Assembly (NCBI GenBank): GCA_963575745.1
Contig: CAUYUJ010014753.1
Location: 342,010 to 374,625 of the forward strand
DNA length: 32,616 nt
Direction: 5' to 3'
Source: Prorocentrum cordatum
Taxonomy: Eukaryota; Sar; Dinophyceae; Prorocentrales; Prorocentraceae
The translations under genes were made by a program, and so were the position numbers. The notes under the pieces were generated by a model, which worked only from the letters and a program-made list of their open reading frames with translations, was not told the DNA's origin and ran no database searches. Numbering within the stretch: the stretch's first letter is position 1; each line of letters begins with the position of its first letter. This document shows, piece by piece, positions 6,728 to 15,415 of this stretch.

Positions 6728-9195
6728 ATGGAACGGACACCAAAAGGTTTCGCCCTGCTCCGCCGCGTGCGCAACGAGAAGTGGCTCTTCCACGCCCTGT
6801 CGCTCCGGCTCGACCGGGCCGCGGCCAAGCGCGAGGAGGCGGCCACGAAGGCCCGGCTCGCCCGCGAGCGGGCGAACAACAGGGAGGCCCGGAGGCTGCA
6901 GAGGGAGAAGGTCGGGGGCGGACAGAACCCCCAACAGTGACACGTCGATTAGTGAATTGTCCGTTTTCGGTTCTCGAGAGGGCGCCGCGGCCGTTATTTT
7001 CCAGGCTTGCGCCCGCCAGGTTTTGGCTCGAAGTCGTTTTCACTAAACCACGTTTTACTAAAGGGGGGTCTGTCCATCCCCGAGAAGGACAAGCGCATGG
7101 GCATCAAGAGGGAGAAGGTCCGCAAGCAGGGCCAGGACAGCGAGGAACCAAACAGGCTCCTGAGGGTACAGGGGTCTGGGGCCCTTTGTAAAACAGGGCT
7201 GGGATCGGGATGAATCGCTCCAGAGCGTCCCGGAGCGCTCTCAGAGCGTTCCAGAACGCTCTGGAGCGGCCGCGGCGCCCAATACATCCTCCAAACCCGC
7301 CGATTCTCAGAGATTTCGAGTTCTCCCGATCCGATTTTGTCCCGATCTTCGCGTCGTTTTACTTTGGGGGCCTGCTCGAGGGCCCCGGGAGAGATTGCAG
7401 ACGGCTCCATGGAGAGGACGAGCCGCCGGTGGCCCAGCCGACCCGATCCGATGTCGATCCCGTGCCGATGCGACCCGATCCAGCGCACATTCCGATTTGT
7501 CAGGAGGGAAAAAACACACAGACACATTCAATCGTCGATTCCCCAGAAAATATGGGAAAATATGGGCAGAGGGGGGGGGAGACAAAAACCCAGCAAATAT
7601 AGGACAACATAGGGGAATCTGTTTCTTTGAGTGTAATTATCTGTGTGTCCTGGGGCCCCTTCAATTTGGTTTGACTTCCAGATTCGATGCCGGCGGGCCT
7701 CGCCGCCCAGCTCCAGGGAGGGACTCCCCGAGGCCCCAGGGCCCCCCCTCCCCTCGGGGGCCCCTCCGGCTCGCGGCGGCCAGGAGGAGCTGGAGGGCGT
7801 GCTGATCGGCACGCCCGGCGCAGGCACCGAGGTGGAGGAGGAGCGGGGGCGGCAAAGCGGGAGGCGAGACACAATTAATCGTCGATTTCCAAGAAAATAT
7901 TGGAAAATATGTGAAGTGGGGGGGAAGACAAAAACCCAGAAAACATAAGAAAATATAGGGGAATCCTGTTATTGGTGTGTATTTATTTGTGTGTCCCAAG
8001 GTCCCTTCAACTAGGGGGGGGGGGATGTCATGCCGGGGCCATGAATATCTCCCCAGATCTCACGGCGCCCCCCTTCTTATCTCATACCGTCCCCGCCCCC
8101 CCCCCTCCTTTGGGCCGCGCACGTGCCGCCGGCCATAATTTGCAGACCCCCTCTTGGGCGCCCCCCTCCTGGCCGCCCCCGAGAGGAGTGCGGCGACGCA
8201 GGGGCGGTCGGGGGAGGCGGCCTGGCGCCCATCGCGGAGGGCCCCGAGGAGGACGAGGTCCAGGACTCGGGCGTGGCGCTCTGGGGGGGGGGGCGAGCCA
8301 CGGTTGGGTCGGGCCTGTCCCTCTACAGGAGGAGGTTCCCAAGACAGTAACACAAATGGTTTGGGGACGATGTGTTTAATGTTTCTTGCATGTCTGGAAT
8401 CTGTTCTGACTGTTTCTTGATCTTCGTCCACAATCCCCCTGCAGGGGGACAGGCCCGCGAGGGCTGCAGAAAAAGGAGGGGGAGGGGGTCCTCCTCCTCC
8501 TCCTCCTTCTCTTCGTCTTCGTCTTCCTCCTCCTCCTCCTCCTCCTCCTCCTCCTCCTCCTCCTCCTCCTCCTCCTCCTCCTCCTCATCCGCCTCCTCCT
8601 CCTCCTCCTCCTCCTCCTCCTCCTCCTCCTCCTCCTCCACCGGAAGAAGCCCTCTAAGGGCCCACAAGAGGGGCCTTCGGGACCCGAGGAATGCACCCCT
8701 CCCCTCCCCGACGCCCAGAGGACGCGGCGCCCGCCGGCAGCCCGGCTGGCTTCTCTCTCGCAGGGGCAGGCGAGAAGGGCAAGAAGGACAAGAAGGAAAA
8801 AAGGTCGTCGAAGAAGAGAACCTATACACGAGCACGAAAATAGATTGCGCACGGATTGCTTGGATCTGCGCCGATCCCCTGGCGGCGCCTTCGGCGCCGC
8901 CCCCTGCGCGCTCCGCGCGCCAGGGAGGGTGGCCCAGCGCCGATCCAAGACATCCGCGCGGATTGTGTTTGCGCAGTGTGTTGCATGCCCTAGGTCTGGA
9001 ACCGACAGGCAAGAGGCAGAAGGAGATGGCCCAGAGAAGAAGGAGAAGAAGGAGAAGAAGGCCAAGAAGGACAAGAAGGATAAGAAGGACGAGGTTAACA
9101 ATAAGGAGAAGAAAGACAAGAAGGAGAAGAAGGGCAAGAAGAAGGAGGAGGTACTCGAGGACAGAGGCGCGCAAGCTCCAGAGTTAGACCCTTGA
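6728..9195 (+). CDS. Multi-exon charged coiled-coil protein with Lys-rich C-terminus
   Basis: No family was recognised. The first exon (ATG 6728 is a possible start; the true start may be upstream) encodes MERTPKGFALLRRVRNEKW and a long basic/acidic helix, RLDRAAAKREEAATKARLAR, ending REK at 6910. After the element-derived intron 6911-7087 the frame resumes as DKRMGIKREK. Further probable exons, by reading frame and splice-like sites, are about 7780-7850 (EELEGVLIGTPGAGTEVEEE), about 8184-8280 (LAPIAEGPEEDEVQDSGVA), about 8443-8485, 8758-8803 (GEKGKKDKKEK) and 9009-9195, ending in a Lys/Glu tail (KKEKKEKKAKKDKKDKKD) and VLEDRGAQAPELDP with TGA at 9193. The last junction keeps phase 2 on both sides. 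Basic tails of this type are common in nuclear or RNA-associated proteins, but no function is assigned. Middle exon borders are uncertain. Confidence 0.5.
6912..7083 (+). mobile_element. Introner-like element family 1, copy 2, acting as an intron (172 bp)
   Basis: Terminal inverted repeats TCGGGGGCGGACAGA / TCGGGGATGGACAGA, flanked by a perfect 5-bp duplication GAAGG (6907-6911, 7084-7088). The duplicated G plus the element's first T makes a GT donor at 6911-6912; AG of the second GAAGG makes the acceptor at 7087. Removing 6911-7087 (177 bp) restores the pre-insertion sequence GAGAAGGACAAG in frame. A branch-point-like TACTAAA lies at 7056-7062, about 25 bases before the acceptor. Unspliced, the frame meets TGA at 6938, so splicing is required. 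An alternative acceptor at 7084 also keeps frame. Confidence 0.85.
7216..7268. repeat. Inverted repeat CGCTCCAGAGCG...CGCTCTGGAGCG
   Basis: Perfect 12-bp arms at 7216-7227 and 7257-7268 with further GGAGCGCTC and AGAGCG words between them. It lies in the probable intron after the second coiled-coil exon. Confidence 0.75.
7520..7709. mobile_element. Intronic repeat family 2, copy A
   Basis: Shares with copy B (7865-8041) the ordered words ATCGTCGATT, AGAAAATAT, GGAAAATATG, a G run, AGACAAAAACCCAG, AATA(T)AGG, ATAGGGGAATC, TGTGTGTCC, CCCTTCAA and ATGCCGG. The ends have weak inverted similarity (ACACACAGA near 7508 versus TCTGTGTGT near 7645). It lies between exons of the charged coiled-coil gene. 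Confidence 0.7.
7865..8041. mobile_element. Intronic repeat family 2, copy B
   Basis: Second copy of the repeat at 7520-7709, in the same orientation, in the next intron of the same gene. Start GACACAATTAATCG and end TTATTTGTGTGTCCC are imperfect inverted repeats. About three quarters of positions match copy A by eye. No target duplication could be fixed because the flanks are low complexity. Confidence 0.7.
8488..8638. repeat. TCC/CTC pyrimidine tract within an intron
   Basis: About 150 bases of nearly pure TCC trinucleotide, interrupted by TCGTC and CATCCG words. It sits inside the intron before the GEKGKKDKKEK exon, whose acceptor is CTTCTCTCTCGCAG at about 8757. Poly-Ser, poly-Glu and poly-Arg frames across it are artefacts. 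Confidence 0.9.
8847..8959. repeat. Long imperfect inverted repeat inside the last intron
   Basis: The left arm, containing CTTGGATCTGCGC (8847-8871), pairs with the right arm GCGCCGATCCAAG and CATCCGCGC (8937-8959). The centre holds two perfect hairpins, GGCGCCTTCGGCGCC and GCGCGCTCCGCGCGC. The fold spans about half of the intron (8804 to about 8993 or 9008), like other introns here. Confidence 0.7.
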
Positions 9196-9900
9196 CGGCT
9201 CTGGATTTTCCACGCGGGTGCCTTCAGCTGACAGCGCGCCAAAACAAAAGAAATTCACTGGACTCAGCGGCAATCAGGGGTAACGACAGGAGGGGACTGG
9301 CTAAGGGAGGGAAGCATCGACCCCAATGGCCGATTCAACCTCGATGCTTCCCCCTTTGAGCTAGACCCCTATCATCCCCCTCATTTTCTCAACGGTAGGA
9401 GCGCCACCGGCGAGTACACTTTGATTTGGCGACTGGACTCGCAGCAACGCAGCACCCCCGTTGGTCTTCCATCCTGGGGATGTCCCCCGTTTTCGCCCTG
9501 CCCCGCACGTCACTCGCGGATGCTTCGTGCAAGAGCCAGGGCATGCGTGCCACTCGTTCGGAGCTCTATGTATTTCCTTTCTCCCGCGTTTGCACATCGT
9601 GGGTGGGACTGTTTTCGGTGTTTGTCGTGCCCCGAAAAGACGCCAGGACAACAAGTTGGGAGGGTTGGGGGTGGAAGTTTCGGACGGTCGGCGGTCGTGC
9701 CCGAGGAGACGGCCACCGTGGAAGACGGCTTGAGTCCACCAGGCAATTAGCAATCGTTATCACGATCCACCATCTTTCAATCGCGGAGCCTGATCTCTGA
9801 GCAGACTGGCAGGTTTCAACAGGGCCTGGCGCCACGAGTTACCTTGTTGCCTCTTGACGGCTCCCGCGCATCTGCATACCAAAGAGTTCGTTTTGCGTGC
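9196..9900. other. Intergenic region; 12-bp stem-loop at 9309-9352
   Basis: Just after the Lys-rich gene. GGGAAGCATCGA (9309-9320) and TCGATGCTTCCC (9341-9352) are perfect inverted repeats with a 20-base loop, possibly a 3'-end structure of the gene upstream. No coding region is supported between 9360 and 9900. Confidence 0.5.
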
Positions 9901-9907
9901 GTCACAC

Positions 9908-10072
9908 TCGGAGGTGGACAGACCTACCCTGACACGTCGATTAGCGAATTGGCCGTTTTCGGTTCGCGAGAGGGCGTCGCGGCCGTCATTTCTGCGGGTC
10001 CAGGTCCGTCGGTTTCGATCCTAGGCCGTTTTCACTAAAGGGTGGTTTACCAAAGGGAGGTTTGTTCGCCGA
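9908..10072. mobile_element. Introner-like element family 1, copy 3 (165 bp)
   Basis: Ends TCGGAGGTGGACAGACC and, inverted, TCGGCGAACAAACC; the interior TGACACGTCGATTAG block is shared with copies 1 and 2. A perfect 5-bp duplication CACAC flanks it (9903-9907, 10073-10077), independently confirming the family's ends and target length. CACAC cannot supply the GT/AG pair, consistent with an intergenic, non-spliced copy. Confidence 0.85.
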
Positions 10073-10114
10073 CACACAGCTCACGACTTCTTGGATGGTC
10101 TCAGGGTCCTCCTC

Positions 10115-10135
10115 CCATCGCCATTCTGGCTCAAG
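10115..10135 (+). other. Possible relict dinoflagellate spliced leader
   Basis: The 21 bases, ending GCCATTCTGGCTCAAG, match the conserved dinoflagellate spliced-leader sequence at 18 of 21 positions (differences at positions 3, 5 and 12). Relict leaders mark genes returned to the genome from trans-spliced mRNA. No plus-strand gene was recognised downstream, so the match may be fortuitous. Confidence 0.4.
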
Positions 10136-10184
10136 CGTCTGGGCCGAGCGGCCGCCGTGTTTCAGGCCGCTCCAGCGTAATTAG

Positions 10185-10770
10185 GTGGCAGTGGCGGCGG
10201 CACTGCCGCTTTCCCCAAGCGCGCCTGTGCCCGCAGCGTCGATTCTCAACCTGGAGGATGTGGGCAAGCGTGTCGCACGCAGGAGTGCTGACCACAAGGA
10301 GCACCTTCTTGGACTGCAGCTCCCCCTGGCTGGAGTCCGTGGTGTTACCTTGGCGTGCCAGCTGCGTCCCCCTGCGCCTCCACCGACGGCGCGACCAGAG
10401 CCGCGAACACGGACTCCCACCTGCTCCGCGGTCAGGAGTGCGGCGGCGGGACCTTGCGCGGAGCTGCCGTAGACCACAAGCAGGGCCTCGACGATCACGG
10501 GGTCCACAAGTCGCCCGCAAGCCAGAGGACATGGACGACCTCGGCCAGCCCCAGAGGGCGCCCCAGCTGCCCGAAGAGGGCAGCAGCCGCCAGGCGCGGC
10601 ATGCCCGGCGCAGCGGCAGCCAATTACTGCAGGGCGAAGACGACGTCCGAAGAAGGCACCACGGGCGCACCTCCATGAGATTGCACCACGCCTGCGAAGG
10701 GCGGGCCAACGGCTGCATGATCGAACTGGTCTGCCAAGGCCTCCGCCGGCAGGAGGCCGACTGCTCGAGG
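10185..10770 (-). pseudogene. Decayed minus-strand coding region, unknown family
   Basis: Reading the minus strand from 10,765 leftward, coding-like peptides appear in different frames: [20 protein letters not shown] and [20 protein letters not shown], then [20 protein letters not shown], then [19 protein letters not shown], then [20 protein letters not shown] (ending at a GTAACA donor-like site), then [20 protein letters not shown]. The frame changes and the TAA and TGA codons imply either several tiny introns or frameshift decay. No family was recognised. The overlapping plus-strand frames lack such peptides. Confidence 0.3.
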
Positions 10771-10936
10771 CCATCTTGGGGCGTCTCAGAGCGCTCTTGG
10801 GTCTCCGTCGGGGCGTCCTGGAGGCCCGTTGGGCGCGCTTGGAATTCTTTTTGGCGGTCCTGGAGCTCGGGTTTCCTGGAGAACCGCCCGGGGGGACAAG
10901 ATCGCACAAGGGGGGGGCGGGCCCGGGGCCCCGGGG

Positions 10937-10938
10937 CC

Positions 10939-11008
<70 letters not shown>

Positions 11009-11144
11009 CACACACAGCTTCTTTATATATATATATATATCTGTATATACAAACATATATATATATATACATACATACCTACATACATGCATACATACAT
11101 ACAAACATACATAGACATACACATACACATACACACATAGATTT

Positions 11145-11176
<32 letters not shown>

Positions 11177-11183
11177 CGTGTGT
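10937..11183. repeat. CA / TA / CATA / TG microsatellite cluster
   Basis: A CA run (10943-10970) is followed by TA runs, CATACATA words and a final TA then TG run, about 240 bases in all. It ends exactly where the GTGAAAAC inverted-repeat element begins. Confidence 0.9.
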
Positions 11184-12085
11184 GTGAAAACACCCGGTTC
11201 CCGCGAATGTGTCCTGTTTTTGTTTCCGCCCCGCCGCTTTGTTTAGTTTCCTGAGTGTTGTTTTAATGTTGTTTGGATTCTGGCTTTGAACAAGGCCGAA
11301 CAGCAAGAAAAAACAGAAAACCCAGCAAAAGCACAAACAAAAAAATGCGGGAACCTGGTGTTTTCACAGGGACCATCTATTTGGGATGATGCAAATAACA
11401 TGTTGACGATGCAAAAACTTAGTTTCCTTTGATTCCCATGTGTTGTTCCAAGAAAAACAACAACGCCTATGCGTGATCTCTGCGCAGGCACAGGGACAAC
11501 ATGTCCCTGCTACATTTTTTTTGCGAGAAACCAATAAAAATAAAAGTAAAAATTGTGTTTGTACAGGCAAACCTTTGATTTTCCTTTTTCCGAAAAAGGT
11601 GATCCCTGTGAAAACAAATGGTTTCCGCACATGTTTGCGCGTGGTTCCGCTTCTTTTGGTTTTTCTGCGTTTTGGGTGTGGGTATGTTTTTTTTTCTGCC
11701 GTTTCTGCCTTGTTGTGGTCTTGGTTTTCTAACATGGCCGAAACAAAACCAGAAAAAGCGGGGGGGGATGCGGGAACGTTTTGATTGTTTCGTCAGGGAC
11801 CATTTGATTGGGAGGATGAAACATCCCACGTTTGTTTGTGAAACACATGGTTTTCTTTGGTTGTCATTGTTTGTTCTATATGTTTTACATCCAAAAAACA
11901 TAACGGCTGAATGTGATCCTGGTGCAGGCACAGGGACCACCTGTCCCCACTTACCGGTTTTTCTTTGAAACAATTACAACTGTCGATGGAAAAAACCATG
12001 TGTTCACCAGCAAACCTTTGATTTCCCTTTTCCGAAACAGGTGATCCTTGTGAAAACATAGGGTTCCCGCATATTGGTTTTTGGC
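11184..12085. mobile_element. AT-richer repeats with GTGAAAAC...GTTTTCAC inverted ends, two units and a start
   Basis: The first unit has 21-bp terminal inverted repeats with one mismatch: GTGAAAACACCCGGTTCCCGC-type at 11184-11204 and its complement at 11347-11367. The GTGAAAAC border recurs at 11608 and 12050, giving periods of about 424 and 442 bp. Shared words in each unit include CATGGCCGAA/AAGGCCGAA, ATGCGGGAAC, AGGGACCAT, GATGAAA/GATGCAAA, GTGATC, CAGGCACAGGGAC, CAAACCTTTGATT and CCGAAA(C/A)AGGTGATCC. GC content is well below the flanks. No transposase is encoded. The AG-rich right end and GT left end resemble splice sites, so an introner origin is possible. Confidence 0.65.
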
Positions 12086-12105
12086 TATTCAACTTTGTCT
12101 GGTGT

Positions 12106-12705
12106 CCCCCAAGAACGAGGTCTCTGGAGTTCCAGCCCATTGCCCGAAGGCGCGAGTCTGGAATTTCAAAGACCACCTTCGGGGGTGTATTTTTTGGTTC
12201 TCCCGATTTTCTGAAGACGAGCAAAAAGGGCAAGAAATCACGAAAACAATTTCTCTTTGAAGCTGCTGATCTACTCCGCCCCGCTGGTAGTGGCACTTAC
12301 CAGAGACTTGGCATCGATTTGAAGAAATTCGACGAGCTCATAGTTACTTACGGAGCTCAAAATTTCGGCCCCTGGGAAGAACGGGGTTCTCCGTGGGCCA
12401 GCGGCGAAGTCACGCCCGACAACTATGCAGAACCTGTGGGAGAGGATTGCGAAGACATGCGGCATGAACCATGGGACGATGACGCCCTCGCGCGCACTTT
12501 GACTGGCCACGTTGACCCTCCGCGCTTCGCGCCCGCGATCAAGGAGGCGCCGACCGCAGGCCTGATATGTTGCGCATATGAACCACTCACCGTGAACCTG
12601 AAGGCGCCATCATCGGCAGTTACGCGGATGCACGAGTGGCCCATCATCGCGAGCGCGGGCTGCCCGGGAGGATGCGCGCGCGAGGCCCAGCGCTGCAGTG
12701 GTTGA
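12106..12705 (+). CDS. Open coding-like region, unknown protein
   Basis: One frame is open from 12022 to TGA at 12703-12705. Coding-like peptides include SLEFQPIARRRESGISKTTF, SKKGKKSRKQFLFEAADLL, YQRLGIDLKKFDELIVTYG and DMRHEPWDDDALARTL. The part before about 12106 belongs to the AT-richer repeat and is unlikely to be coding. A minus-strand frame is also open over much of the span, so strand is uncertain. No family was recognised; it may be one exon. Confidence 0.3.
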   Translation, partial: PPRTRSLEFQPIARRRESGISKTTFGGVFFGSPDFLKTSKKGKKSRKQFLFEAADLLRPAGSGTYQRLGIDLKKFDELIVTYGAQNFGPWEERGSPWASGEVTPDNYAEPVGEDCEDMRHEPWDDDALARTLTGHVDPPRFAPAIKEAPTAGLICCAYEPLTVNLKAPSSAVTRMHEWPIIASAGCPGGCAREAQRCSG

Positions 12706-12754
12706 CCAAGGAGTCGCGCGCGGCTGCTGCGGCGGGCAGAGCTGCAGCATCGAC

Positions 12755-13200
12755 GCCCAGAAGCGGCCCCCTACGTTTCTGCTTCACGAGGTCCGGAGCT
12801 ACAATCGAAGGACGGCGCGCCGTTGCGATCTTCGGAGCTTCTTGTCAGACACCGCGCCATTTGGAGAGTTTGTCACGGGGCACTTGCAGGCTGACCATTC
12901 CGAGGCCAAGATGGCGATCTCGAAGACCGTCAGTCTCGGCAAACCAGGCGTCAATTTGCCGCTCGCGCCGTCGCTCGCCGTGGATGCGGCGCAGTCAAAG
13001 GATGGACAATTGAAGTCGGCTCGTTTTCAACATCTGCGCTTGCAGTTTCGGGCGCGCCCGCGGCCTGCCGCGACGCGGCTCGCGCCCGCTCAGAGAGCAA
13101 AGACGACGGGCTGCAGCGGATGCGCAAGTTCTGCGACACCGACAAATTGGAAGTGCACTGCTGCATCCTCGACGAGCTCATCATGCCACCCCCTGATTAG
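12755..13200 (+). pseudogene. Coding-like region with one frame change, unknown protein
   Basis: An upstream frame reads FLSDTAPFGEFVTGHLQADH and AISKTVSLGKPGVNLPLAPS up to about 13015. A second frame then reads VGSFSTSALAVSGAPAACRD, DGLQRMRKFCDTDKLEVHC and ILDELIMPPPD with TAG at 13198-13200. The change near 13010-13025 has no obvious splice site and is more likely a frameshift. No family was recognised. Confidence 0.3.
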
Positions 13201-14036
13201 CTGTTCATTATGAGCGACGCATTCGATGAGCTACACGAGCACTCTCGCGTCAAACACAGAGTGAGCTGCGCCTCGGCAGCCGAGCCTTTGCTCAGCGAAT
13301 TGCCGCTCGCGCCTGGTCGCGCCGCCCTTTCGCGAGGAGCTCCCGCCCCGATTCGCGCCCGACGCCACTCGCGCCCGCCCTGCGCAGCGCAGCCCGGCGC
13401 CTGGAAGCGGCCCCCGCACAGGCGCGGCCGCCGCGCGACGGCCCCCACAGCGCGCGCAGTTTCAATGACCAGTGGAGGCACGATTATCAGAGGGTGCCGT
13501 CAGTTTCACGGCTCCAGGGCTGCGGCGCGGCACTCACTGGCGCCATTCGCACTCTCGCCGAAGTCTCGCGTCGGCGACCACGCGCAGAAGGGCGCGGACA
13601 TTTCATGTCATTGAAGGTGCGAGGAGGGGGTGGGGCTTCGTTGACGTCTGCGATTCCGCCATTAGATCGGTTGCGCGGGCGCCCATTCATCATTTCGCGT
13701 CGGCCGCGTCGAGATTGGGGGGGGCTATACTTCTATTGCGCCAAATGGCGCGACGTCTCTGACCCCCCAGCCACGGAGGGCGCACCCTACGACGTCGAAG
13801 GGTCAGGTCGCGGACGCCCGAAGCCCCGCGCGGAAAGGCGGCGAAGGCCCACGCGACGAAGACCATCACCCAGCGGCCCGCGCCATGTTCCCCCGCGCCC
13901 AAGCGAGGGAAACGGCGCACGCACGCGAGGCCAGAAAGATCTGACAAACGAAAGTTTTCGGCGACGCGGAAGAGCACGCCGCGCGCCAGACGCGGTGAAA
14001 AGCAGCACGCCAGGCGCCCAGCCCAAACACGAGCCA
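13201..14036. other. GC-rich stretch without a convincing gene
   Basis: Several open frames exist on both strands, all with Arg/Pro/Ala-rich composition typical of GC-rich non-coding DNA. No repeat array stands out. It may include the 5' flank of the transposase fossil that begins at 14037. Confidence 0.4.
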
Positions 14037-15060
14037 TGAGCATAAAGGAGATTGATCGCTTTACCGAGCACCAACTGGTCAAGGAACTGGCAAATGCTGG
14101 CTTCTTGGATTGAAGAACTGGGCTGGCCATTTATGTCCATCCTGCAGGGCGCACAGCGTTGGGGGAAGTTGCGGCGGCGCGTGGACAGCGGTTCTCCCAG
14201 CTTGAAATGCGATACTAAAAGTTGCCGCAGGCATATCCTGCTTCGCGTGAACCATTAGGTTTTCACCACTGGGAGTGGCAAGGACTACGCGCGGCTGGCG
14301 GCGCAAGCAAAGCGTCTCCCGGGGACCACGGTTGGCTCGACAGCAGCGCATCCTCATGCATTGCGGGAGCACGATGAAGAATGCGAGACGCTTTCGTCGC
14401 GATTGGCAGCTGTTCGTTCCCGTTTGACGAGGACTCGGGAGCCGAAGGGCAAATTCGGCCCTGGCGGCAACGGGGCCCGGCGCGACGCCGAAGCAGACGA
14501 GGTGGATTTGAACAAGGAAATAGTACACATCGCAGGCAGAAAACTGACGAAGTGGCGCCAGCGGGGCGGGATCACGCAAAGAGGTGCGCCATCTTTGTTG
14601 GCGGCGCCCAGAACGTCGACGAAGACTACGGAAGTGCGATCGCCAGGCCCCGAACCAAGCACGGAGAAGGATTGCGAGCCCCAGGCGTTGAAGCGGTTAA
14701 TAAGTCGGTGCGTTTTCCTGCACACCGACGGCGCTCGTTCCTACCAGATGGGCGCCAGTCGGAAAAGGACCATGAACGGGGCGATCAATGACTTTGCGGC
14801 GAAACAGAAGAGCAGAGGCAAGCGGGTTCGACCCAAGCACGCGCAATTCTTTCGCCACCGCATGTCTAGCGGCGAAGCCATGTGCACCAAGGGCGGCACG
14901 CAAATCATCGACCGAATCTGGCGCCATGTCCGTGAGATCATGGGGAGCAGGTCCCCCGCGGTGAATCAATGCTCTTGGGGTGACCGCGCGCGCTCTGCCC
15001 AGTGGCTGTTCTGAAATACAGGGAAGGGATCATGTCTTCTGAGCTCAACTCCAAGCCGTA
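14037..15060 (+). pseudogene. ISXO2-like (Merlin/IS1016-type) DDE transposase pseudogene
   Basis: The start reads MSIKEIDRFTEHQLVKELAN then AGFLD followed by TGA where a Trp codon (TGG) is expected. A zinc-ribbon-like LKCDTKSCRRHIL follows (14203 on) after a frame change. The main frame (14361-15014) holds the three acidic blocks of this family: EADEVDLNKE (about 14490), LHTDGARSYQ (14718-14747) and GTQIIDRIW (14898-14921), then RARSAQWLF and another TGA (15012) in place of TGG. Dinoflagellate genomes carry many proteins with this GTQIIDR...W signature (from memory, unverified). These transposases cut and paste DNA with a DDE/DDD catalytic site. Two nonsense codons and at least one frame change make it non-functional. 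No terminal inverted repeats were found. Confidence 0.75.
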
Positions 15061-15066
15061 GGTCCT

Positions 15067-15148
15067 GTCGTCACTGCCGCGTCGTTCTTTCTGTTAGGGC
15101 CCATCATGTCGTCACTGCTGTGCTGATATTTCTGTTGGGGCCCATGAC
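15067..15148. repeat. About 41-bp tandem duplication
   Basis: GTCGTCACTGC followed by TTTCTGTT(A/G)GGGCCCAT occurs twice in a row with a few changes. It lies directly after the transposase remnant. Confidence 0.75.
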
Positions 15149-15415
15149 TACCGCGGCCTTAATCCGCTAGAACAAGTTATGCTCAAACTATCTCGCGTCC
15201 ACATCACGCGCAGATCATGCACGCAAACCGACGCATGCACTGCATAATCCCCAGAGCCCGAGGTATATGTCGAACGCAACATCGGCGTCGGAACTCTCAT
15301 TCAAAAAAACTGATGGCGACCGTCAAACAGCGCCCGCCAGATGTGCGCAAAACGTTGGTACATCGCATCATTTGAAGTCGTGACAAGGGGGGGGTCTTGG
15401 GAGCCCCCCTAGCTT
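15149..15415. other. No feature seen
   Basis: Unique-looking sequence with no supported gene, array or inverted repeat. Confidence 0.4.

Noticed and set aside
7012-7035. Second spliced-leader-like match (CCAGGTTTTGGCTCGAAG)
   Set aside because: It lies inside a family-1 element at a position that differs in other copies, and the match is poor in the first half.
8323-9242. Minus-strand frames with poly-Glu or poly-Arg blocks
   Set aside because: They come from the TCC tract and the complement of the Lys-rich exons; the plus strand gives the consistent exon phases and Lys/Glu peptide.
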